NCBI GenBank assembly: GCA_017540945.1
Contig: JAFYAB010000134.1
Location: 1 to 9,384, forward strand
Direction of reading: 5' to 3'
Source of the DNA: Oscillospiraceae bacterium
Lineage (GTDB): Bacteria > Bacillota_A > Clostridia > Oscillospirales > Oscillospiraceae
Length of the DNA stretch: 9,384 bases
Notes under the pieces: model-generated
Told to the model about the DNA's origin: nothing
Databases searched by the model: none
The model's input: the letters and a program-made list of their open reading frames with translations, nothing else
Part shown: positions 1-4,361 of the stretch, one piece after another
How the letters are laid out: the number at the start of each line of letters is the position of its first letter
How positions within the stretch are numbered: the stretch's first letter is position 1
Made by a program: the position numbers and the translations under genes

Positions 1-70
1 AAGTCGGAGGAGGCATGCCGACGCTGCAAACAGCGCAGCGCCATCAACGATTGATACGGAATGGGAGTAC

Positions 71-109
71 GGATCTTTCGACTCCATTGACGTTCCGCTC
101 AGGATGACA
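71..109 (-). repeat. Dispersed CTGAGCG/GTCGAA repeat, minus orientation
   Basis: Read on the minus strand, this begins TGTCATCCTGAGCG and ends with GTCGAAAGATCC. A second member with the same order of blocks (TGTCATTCTG, CTGAGCG, GTCGAAG, GAATCC) lies on the plus strand at 9188-9236. From general knowledge, similar sequences are frequent intergenic repeats in several bacterial genomes, including gut Clostridia. No function is claimed. Confidence 0.6.
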
Positions 110-135
110 GCCCCGGGAGGCTGGCGGCGCAGGGT

Positions 136-157
136 GGCGCATACTGTGCGCCGCTAC
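136..157 (-). repeat. GTAG-headed hairpin repeat, copy 1
   Basis: On the minus strand a GTAG (157-154) is followed by a hairpin with 6-bp arms GGCGCA (152-147) and TGCGCC (141-136) around the loop CAGTA. The head plus GC-rich palindrome matches the pattern of the copies at 2425, 2467, 2537, 8952, 9010, 9082 and 9140, although the stem sequence differs. Confidence 0.5.
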
Positions 158-249
158 AGGCGGGGCGGCTGACCGTCGATCCGCATCCGCCGTCTCCGAT
201 TACCTGTTCCCTCCCGGATATACTGTGTTCCGAACTTTTTTGACACGCT

Positions 250-285
250 GAGACGGCCTTTCCCAAGCCCGGGAAAGGCCGTCTC
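250..285 (-). terminator. Perfect 15-bp hairpin downstream of greA
   Basis: The arms GAGACGGCCTTTCCC (250-264) and its exact complement (271-285) enclose a 6-base loop. It lies 46 bases past the greA stop, a natural place for a transcript end. However, no U-tract follows it on the minus strand, where the next bases are CAGCGTGTC and then six A. It may be a 3'-end stabilising hairpin, a barrier to a convergent transcript, or a weak terminator on the plus strand, where GTGGTTTTC follows. Confidence 0.45.
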
Positions 286-295
286 TGTGGTTTTC

Positions 296-325
296 AAAAA
301 GGGGCGGGCCGATGGGGGGCGGCCC
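296..325 (-). terminator. Candidate intrinsic terminator right after greA
   Basis: On the minus strand, six bases after the greA stop, GGGCCG (325-320) pairs with CGGCCC (311-306) around an 8-base loop. It is followed by GCCCC and then TTTTT (300-296). The 5-base gap between stem and U-tract makes it less than ideal. It is nevertheless the only hairpin here with a T-run on the correct side for greA. Confidence 0.45.
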
Positions 326-331
326 TGCGGG

Positions 332-838
332 TCAATAGGGCAGCAGGGGGGCGGAGCCGTCGTCGGCGGATTCCTCGATGGCCCGGACCTCGGCGTCGTA
401 GGAATAGCTGTCACTGACGTGGACGGTCAGGACGTCGCCCACCCTCGCGCCCAGGACGGCCTTGCCCAGGGGACTCTCCAGGGAGATCAGGCCCTCGCTG
501 GGATTGGTGCGGACGGTGGAGACCACCTGGATGATCATTTCCTCCTCGTCCTCGGGGAGCCAGAGGGTGACCCGGTCGTAGAGCTTGGCGCCGCCGGGGC
601 GGCCCCGGTCCTCGTCGATGATCTTCGCGGTTTTGATCATGTTTTCCAGGTAGCGCATCCGGGAGTCGTTCTTCCGCTGGGCGTCCTTGGCGGCCTTGTA
701 CTCGTAGTTTTCGCTGAGGTCGCCGAAGGCGCGGGTCCGCTTGACCTCCTCCATGATGGCGGGGCGGATGTTCAGCCGGCGGTCCTCCAGCTCCTTTTCC
801 ATCAGGGCGATATCCTGCTTGGTCAGCTTGTCATGCAT
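332..838 (-). CDS. greA: Transcription elongation (transcript cleavage) factor GreA
   Basis: GreA rescues backtracked RNA polymerase by inserting its coiled coil into the secondary channel and stimulating cleavage of the RNA 3' end. The 168-residue product has the family's normal length and two-part build. An N-terminal antiparallel coiled coil (about 1-75) carries the tip motif GDLSENYEY, with acidic residues D40 and E43 matching the catalytic-tip acids of E. coli GreA. A C-terminal FKBP-like domain (about 82-155) contains SPLGKAVLGARVGD at 122-135. The opening MHDKLTKQDI is typical of clostridial GreA, which supports the ATG at 838-836. AGGAG (852-848) sits 9 bases upstream, inside the end of malQ. 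The start overlaps the malQ stop by 8 bases, so translation is probably coupled. Two hairpins follow the stop codon. The acidic tip is complete, so an active cleavage factor is expected rather than an inhibitory paralogue. Confidence 0.96.
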   Translation of the reverse strand: MHDKLTKQDIALMEKELEDRRLNIRPAIMEEVKRTRAFGDLSENYEYKAAKDAQRKNDSRMRYLENMIKTAKIIDEDRGRPGGAKLYDRVTLWLPEDEEEMIIQVVSTVRTNPSEGLISLESPLGKAVLGARVGDVLTVHVSDSYSYDAEVRAIEESADDGSAPLLPY

Positions 839-2318
839 GGACGGGTTCTCCTGTTCTGGCGTAGCGCTTGGTCATTTCCAGAATCTCGGCGGCCAGCTTC
901 TTGTCGGGCAGCTCCTTGAGCCGCCAGCTCCAGTTGGAGGTGCTCAGCTCGCCGGGGGCGTTCATCCGGGCTTCGGCGCCCAGCTCCAGCCAGTCCTGCA
1001 TCTGAGCGACGAAGAGCTTGGACACAGAGCCCATGCCGGAGCGCAGGAAGCCGCGGATGTAGCCCTCCTCCTTGGTCAGCGCCAGGTACTTGACGGCCTT
1101 TTCCACGATCTCCTCGTCCTCCTCGTCCAGCCATTGGGCCAGGGTATAGTTGTCGTGGGTGCCGATGTAGCAGACGGAATTCTGGGTGTGGTTGTGGGGC
1201 AGATAGTCGCCGTTGTCGCCGTAGAAGGCGAATTCCAGCACCTTCATGCCGGGGAAGCCGGAGTCCCGCAGCAGCTGCTCCACCTCGGGCGTCTGGTAAC
1301 CCAGATCCTCCGCGATGAAGTCCACCTCGGGAACGCCGTTCCGCAGGGCGTTGACCAGCTTCATGCCGGGGCCCTTGACCCATTTGCCGTTGCGGGCGGT
1401 CTCTTCACCGAAGGGCACGGCCCAGTAGCTCTCCAGGCCGCGGAAGTGGTCGATGCGGATCACGTCAAAGAAGCGGGCAGAGGCCCGGACCCGCTGGATC
1501 CACCAGGCAAAGCCGGTTTGCTCATGCTTGGGCCAGTCGTAGAGCGGGTTGCCCCAGAGCTGGCCGTCCTCGGAGAAGCCGTCGGGCGGGCAGCCCGCCA
1601 CGCCGATGGGGGCGCCGGAGGCGTCCAGCTGGAAGAGCTCGGGATTCAGCCATACGTCGCAGGAGTCCAGGGTCACGTAGATGGGGATGTCGCCGATGAT
1701 CTTGATGCCGTTTTTCTTAGCATAGGCGAAGAGTTTGTCCCACTGTTCGCTGAAGAGATATTGAGTGAAGGCGCAGCAGGAGATGTCCTCCTTCAGCTCT
1801 TCCCGATAGCGCTTCAGGGCTTCGGGATCCCGGCGGGCGGCCTTTTCAGGCCACTGGTTCCAGGGCAGACCGCCGAACTTCTGCTTGAGGGCCATGAAGA
1901 GCGCGTAATCCTCCACCCAGGGATTGGCCGCCCGGAAGGCGGCGAATTCCGCTTTCCGCAGCTCCCGGCCCCGGCGGTAGGCCCGCTCCAGCAGGGGCAG
2001 GCGGTAGTGGTACATGGCCGCGTAGTCCACCCGACCCGGCTTCCCCCAGAAGCAGCCCTCCAGATCCTCAGGCTCCAGGAGACCCTCCTTCAGCAGGGTG
2101 TCGATGTCCACGAAATAGGGGTTGCCCGCATAGACGGAGCAGCTCTGATAGGGGCTGTCGCCGTAGCTGGTGGGGCCGATGGGAAGGACCTGCCAATAGC
2201 GCTGGCCCGCGGCCTTCAGAAAGTCGATGAACCGATAGGCCTCCTGACCCAGGGTGCCGATGCCGTACTTGGTGGGCAGGGAGGAGATGTGCAACAGAAT
2301 ACCGCTTTCTCGTTTCAT
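831..2318 (-). CDS. malQ: 4-alpha-glucanotransferase (amylomaltase), GH77
   Basis: This cytoplasmic enzyme transfers alpha-1,4-glucan segments between maltooligosaccharides, releasing glucose or feeding phosphorylase in starch, maltose or glycogen use. The 495-residue product is a complete GH77 protein. It has GILLHISSLP (6-15), the SPYQ and NPYFVD segment (55-71), DIPIYVTLDSCDVW (210-223), the nucleophile motif VIRIDHFRG with D290, the acid/base motif FIAEDLG with E337, and GTHDN with D389. These align with D293, E340 and D395 of Thermus amylomaltase. No N-terminal extension or carbohydrate-binding module is present. The ATG at 2318-2316 has GAGGTGA (2331-2325) six bases upstream and a good promoter beyond. 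It is the first gene of a two-gene unit with greA. No other glycogen or maltose genes are visible, so its substrate source cannot be read from context. Confidence 0.97.
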   Translation of the reverse strand: MKRESGILLHISSLPTKYGIGTLGQEAYRFIDFLKAAGQRYWQVLPIGPTSYGDSPYQSCSVYAGNPYFVDIDTLLKEGLLEPEDLEGCFWGKPGRVDYAAMYHYRLPLLERAYRRGRELRKAEFAAFRAANPWVEDYALFMALKQKFGGLPWNQWPEKAARRDPEALKRYREELKEDISCCAFTQYLFSEQWDKLFAYAKKNGIKIIGDIPIYVTLDSCDVWLNPELFQLDASGAPIGVAGCPPDGFSEDGQLWGNPLYDWPKHEQTGFAWWIQRVRASARFFDVIRIDHFRGLESYWAVPFGEETARNGKWVKGPGMKLVNALRNGVPEVDFIAEDLGYQTPEVEQLLRDSGFPGMKVLEFAFYGDNGDYLPHNHTQNSVCYIGTHDNYTLAQWLDEEDEEIVEKAVKYLALTKEEGYIRGFLRSGMGSVSKLFVAQMQDWLELGAEARMNAPGELSTSNWSWRLKELPDKKLAAEILEMTKRYARTGEPVHA

Positions 2319-2324
2319 GCGATC

Positions 2325-2331
2325 TCACCTC
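2325..2331 (-). promoter_or_regulatory. malQ ribosome binding site
   Basis: GAGGTGA on the minus strand lies 6 bases before the malQ ATG. This fixes the start at 2318 and argues against the few-residue extension to 2328 seen in another frame. Confidence 0.75.
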
Positions 2332-2358
2332 GTAATAATAGTATGGGGATCTCTCCTT

Positions 2359-2387
2359 ATTATAACAACAATCAACACGAAAGGCAA
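2359..2387 (-). promoter_or_regulatory. malQ-greA promoter
   Basis: On the minus strand TTGCCT (2387-2382) and a perfect TATAAT (2364-2359) are separated by 17 bases. TGT immediately precedes the -10, giving an extended -10 (TGn). Transcription should begin near 2352, leaving a leader of about 33 bases before malQ. No operator or catabolite-repression site was recognised, although local A/T runs lie upstream (2388-2402). Confidence 0.75.
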
Positions 2388-2424
2388 GAGCGAATCAAAA
2401 AAATCGGGATTTGGCGATATGAAT

Positions 2425-2446
2425 GTAGCGCGGGCAATCTGCCCGC
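2425..2446 (+). repeat. GTAG-headed hairpin repeat, copy 2
   Basis: GTAG (2425-2428) is followed by GCGGGCA (2430-2436), loop ATC, and its exact complement TGCCCGC (2440-2446). It has the same head and palindrome arrangement as the other GTAG copies but a different stem sequence. Confidence 0.55.
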
Positions 2447-2464
2447 AATATTGATAAGCTCCCA

Positions 2465-2539
2465 CCGTAGGGGCCGATGCCCACATCGGCCCTTTCCCCG
2501 GACGACACGGAGGGCCGATGTGGGCATCGGCCCCTACGG
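2465..2539. repeat. Large inverted pair of GTAGGGG hairpin repeats (copies 3 and 4)
   Basis: Two 29-base arms (2465-2493 and 2511-2539) are exact reverse complements around a 17-base centre. Each arm is itself a hairpin: GGGCCGATG, a 4-base loop, then CATCGGCCC (2471-2492, and 2512-2533 in the other arm). Each carries GTAG at its outer edge (2467-2470, and 2537-2534 on the minus strand). The DNA could form one long stem or a pair of smaller hairpins. It lies between the two divergent promoters, about 75 bases from the start of each. Hypothetical frames crossing it on the minus strand are repeat-derived. Confidence 0.85.
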
Positions 2540-2554
2540 GTCGCTCTTCGCAAA

Positions 2555-2575
2555 GCCTCCCCCCAAGGGGAAGGC
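2555..2575 (+). repeat. Small GC-rich hairpin (GCCTCCCC/GGGGAAGGC)
   Basis: GCCT (2555-2558) pairs with AGGC (2572-2575), and CCCC (2560-2563) with GGGG (2567-2570), with one mismatch between them. It adjoins the inverted GTAG pair and ends about 35 bases before the uraA -35 box. No U-tract follows, so it is not called a terminator. Confidence 0.4.
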
Positions 2576-2609
2576 ATCCCGCCAAATCCGAATTTGCGCG
2601 CAAAAACAC

Positions 2610-2638
2610 TTGACAGACGCGCCGCGCTGTGTTATACT
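2610..2638 (+). promoter_or_regulatory. uraA promoter, near-consensus
   Basis: A perfect TTGACA (2610-2615), a 17-base spacer and TATACT (2633-2638) make a near-ideal housekeeping sigma-factor promoter. Initiation is expected near 2645. A promoter this strong followed by a leader terminator suggests that uraA is controlled after initiation. Confidence 0.85.
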
Positions 2639-2644
2639 TGCCTG

Positions 2645-2735
2645 CGAAAAGTCTGAAGGCGGGAGAGAGAGGCCGAAAGACCGCTCACAACGCTGATACG
2701 TACCCGTCCGACGACAGGGTACGTTTTTTCTTTTT
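2645..2735 (+). promoter_or_regulatory. uraA leader with possible attenuation fold
   Basis: The leader is about 170 bases long, and its first part can fold in competing ways. Fold 1: GTCT (2651-2654) with AGAC (2678-2681) and GGC (2658-2660) with GCC (2672-2674). These are separated by a symmetrical GAA/GAA internal loop and capped by a purine-only 11-base loop. Fold 2: GGCGGG (2658-2663) with CCCGTC (2703-2708), which disrupts both fold 1 and the downstream terminator. Uracil and pyrimidine genes in Firmicutes are often controlled by PyrR-dependent attenuation, and AGAGAGGC here resembles part of the PyrR loop. The canonical 4-bp stem with hexaloop is not present, so the regulator is unassigned. 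Confidence 0.45.
2698..2735 (+). terminator. Intrinsic terminator inside the uraA leader (attenuator)
   Basis: ACGTACCC (2698-2705) pairs perfectly with GGGTACGT (2717-2724). The stem continues with GTC/GAC (2706-2708 with 2713-2715), giving 11 bp with one bulged A and a 4-base loop. Six T, one C and five T follow (2724-2735). It lies between the promoter and the uraA start, with no open frame of note before it, so it fits an attenuator rather than a gene end. Confidence 0.8.
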
Positions 2736-2745
2736 GCCCCCGCAG

Positions 2746-2764
2746 GGACGGCGCTCTGCCGTCC
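2746..2764 (+). repeat. GGACGGC hairpin in uraA leader
   Basis: GGACGGC (2746-2752) and GCCGTCC (2758-2764) form a perfect 7-bp stem around GCTCT. It is preceded by CGCAG, which recalls the GTAG head of the other hairpins but is not identical. It sits between the leader terminator and the ribosome binding site, so it would be transcribed only when the terminator is read through. Confidence 0.5.
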
Positions 2765-2817
2765 GCTCCCCAGCAATCCCCCAAAACCTCCACACGGAAA
2801 GAAAGAGAGGAACTCCC

Positions 2818-4245
2818 ATGAAGCTCATTTACGGAATCAAGGACAAACCCAAGTTTTCTCAGCGCATCGTCTTTGCCTTCCAGCAGGTGCTGGCGATCAT
2901 GGCCGCCACCCTGGCCGTTCCCGCGGTAATCAACGAAGCCACCGGTTCCGCGATGGACCCCGCCGCCGCCCTCTGCGGCGCTGGCCTCGGCACCATCGTC
3001 TATCTGCTCTTTACCCGCTCCAAGAGCCCCGTCTTCCTGGGCTCCTCCTTCGCCTTCATCGGCTCCATGTGCGCGGCCTTCGGCGGCGCCGCGACCATGG
3101 CCCTGGGCTATCTGGGCCTGATCCTCGGCGCTGTGCTGGCGGGACTTGTCTATGTGATCCTGGCGATCTTTGCCAGGACCCTGGGCACCGACTGGCTCAA
3201 TAAGCTGATGCCCCCCGTGGTCATCGGCCCCACCGTGGCCATCATCGGTCTCTCCCTGGCCCCCAACGCCATCGCGGATCTGCTGAAGAGCGGCGTCCAC
3301 GAGCAGGTCATGCAATATTCCATCGAGCTCCGGAGCGGCATCCCCCACATTGTTGAGAGCCTGGTGGACACCGCCACCGGCTCCGTCCATGTCTGTCTGG
3401 TCTGCGGCCTGATCACCCTGCTGACCACGGTGCTCTTCGCCACCTACGGCAAGAAGATGTCCCGGCTGATCCCCTTCATCCTGGGCATCCTGGCGGGTTA
3501 TCTCTGCGCCTGTATCTTCTACGTCATCGGCAATATCACCGGCAACGACATGCTGAAGGTCATCAGCTTCCAGCCCTTTGCGGACTGCTTCTCCACGGTA
3601 AGTCTGGCCTCCTTTGTCTCCGTCCCCCGCTTCACCTTCCTTCAGGCCAAGGGCGCCTTCTCCGAGCTGAACTTCGGCTACTTTATCACCCTGCTGACGG
3701 CCTATGTGCCCGTGGCCTTCGTGGTCTTCGCTGAGCACATTGCCGACCATAAGAACCTCTCCTCCATCGTGGAAAAGGATCTGCTGAAGGAGCCGGGCCT
3801 GCACCGGACCCTGCTGGGCGACGGCGTGGGCTCCATGGCCGGCGCGGTCTTTGGCGGCTGCCCCAACACCACCTACGGCGAGTCCATCGGCTGCGTGGCC
3901 ATCACCGGCAACGCCTCCATCATCACCATCTGGTACGCGGCGGTGCTTTGCATCCTGATCTCCTTCCTGTCCCCCTTCATCGCCTTCCTGGAGTCCATCC
4001 CCTCCTGTGTTATGGGCGGCGTCTGCATCGCCCTCTACGGCTTCATCGCCGTCTCCGGCCTGAAGATGCTCCAGAACGTGGACCTGAACGAGAACCGGAA
4101 CCTCTTCACCGCCTCCGTGATCCTGATCACCGGCGTGGGCGGCCTGATCGTCAAGGTCGGCGCCGTGGAGATCCGCACCGTGGCCTGCGCCCTGATCCTG
4201 GGCATCCTGGTCAACAAGCTGCTGAGCAGAAAGAAGCAGGTGTAA
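2818..4245 (+). CDS. uraA: Uracil permease, NCS2 family
   Basis: This inner-membrane nucleobase symporter imports uracil for pyrimidine salvage. The 475-residue product is strongly hydrophobic, with many membrane segments and a short basic C-terminus (LLSRKKQV). NCS2 signatures are clear. VVFAEHIADHK carries E306, matching the substrate-binding Glu of E. coli UraA in TM8. GGCPNTTYGESIG carries E355, matching the TM10 Glu. It is about 45 residues longer than E. coli UraA, with extra sequence around 150-190 and 245-285, as in many Firmicute members. The ATG at 2818 has AAGAGAGG (2803-2810) upstream. The longer in-frame extension to a GTG at 2629 starts inside the promoter and crosses the leader terminator, so it is rejected. 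A xanthine or uracil/xanthine transporter is the main alternative; AEH and NTTYGE favour uracil. It has its own promoter, leader and terminator, so it is probably monocistronic. Confidence 0.93.
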   Translation: MKLIYGIKDKPKFSQRIVFAFQQVLAIMAATLAVPAVINEATGSAMDPAAALCGAGLGTIVYLLFTRSKSPVFLGSSFAFIGSMCAAFGGAATMALGYLGLILGAVLAGLVYVILAIFARTLGTDWLNKLMPPVVIGPTVAIIGLSLAPNAIADLLKSGVHEQVMQYSIELRSGIPHIVESLVDTATGSVHVCLVCGLITLLTTVLFATYGKKMSRLIPFILGILAGYLCACIFYVIGNITGNDMLKVISFQPFADCFSTVSLASFVSVPRFTFLQAKGAFSELNFGYFITLLTAYVPVAFVVFAEHIADHKNLSSIVEKDLLKEPGLHRTLLGDGVGSMAGAVFGGCPNTTYGESIGCVAITGNASIITIWYAAVLCILISFLSPFIAFLESIPSCVMGGVCIALYGFIAVSGLKMLQNVDLNENRNLFTASVILITGVGGLIVKVGAVEIRTVACALILGILVNKLLSRKKQV

Positions 4246-4261
4246 GCCGCGCCTGTCACAC

Positions 4262-4297
4262 AAAACGCCTTCCGCGTCAGACGCGGGGGGCGTTTTT
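4262..4297 (+). terminator. uraA intrinsic terminator
   Basis: A 16-bp stem (4262-4277 with 4281-4296, including two G-T wobbles) encloses the loop CAG and ends in a run of five T (4293-4297). It begins 17 bases after the uraA stop. This separates uraA from the recJ promoter. Confidence 0.9.
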
Positions 4298-4312
4298 GCG
4301 TGAAAAAAACTG

Positions 4313-4341
4313 TTGTGAAATCTTCCCCCAGGTGCTATAAT
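4313..4341 (+). promoter_or_regulatory. recJ promoter with extended -10
   Basis: TTGTGA (4313-4318), 17 bases, then TATAAT (4336-4341) preceded by TGC (extended -10). Initiation is expected near 4348. That leaves only about 14 bases before the first ATG of recJ, or about 26 before the alternative GTG. Confidence 0.82.
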
Positions 4342-4361
4342 GAAACAAAAAAACAATATGG

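Larger units (their letters stand above)
1..331. other. Gene-free left end made of repeats and hairpins
   Basis: No convincing coding sequence is seen here. The short frames that cross it are low-complexity and run over hairpins. The stretch holds a CTGAGCG-type dispersed repeat (71-109), a GTAG-headed hairpin (136-157, minus) and two hairpins just beyond the greA stop codon (250-285 and 306-325). Small inverted repeats are also visible near 4-20 (GTCGG/CCGAC) and around 21-37 (CGCTG/CAGCG). A TATACT at 219-224 has no matching -35 box on the plus strand, so I do not call a promoter. Confidence 0.6.

Noticed and set aside
219..224. Promoter at TATACT on the plus strand
   Set aside because: No -35-like box lies 15-19 bases upstream and no gene follows on that strand.
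2325..2609. Possible small minus-strand protein (94 residues) upstream of malQ
   Set aside because: It is a translation of the inverted GTAG hairpin pair and neighbouring repeats. Such repeat-derived peptides are commonly misannotated as hypothetical proteins.
2651..2681. Canonical PyrR binding loop
   Set aside because: AGAGAGGC matches part of it, but the bases before the presumed hexaloop (GGGA) cannot pair with GGCC. The standard 4-bp stem is absent, so only a loose resemblance is reported.
741..2696. Long plus-strand open frame (651 residues) opposite malQ
   Set aside because: It is the antisense shadow of malQ. The translation is biased to Gly, Val, Leu, His and Gln with no domain, and it runs through the malQ promoter and palindromes. 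GC-rich third positions keep this frame open.
2629..2817. N-terminal extension of uraA by 63 residues
   Set aside because: It would start at a GTG inside the promoter spacer, before the transcription start, and translate through the leader terminator. The ATG at 2818 has a good ribosome binding site and a family-like N-terminus.
2632..4356. Minus-strand open frame of 574 residues opposite uraA
   Set aside because: Extremely Gly, Asp, Gln and His rich low-complexity translation complementary to a membrane protein gene, with no start context. It is a codon-bias artefact.
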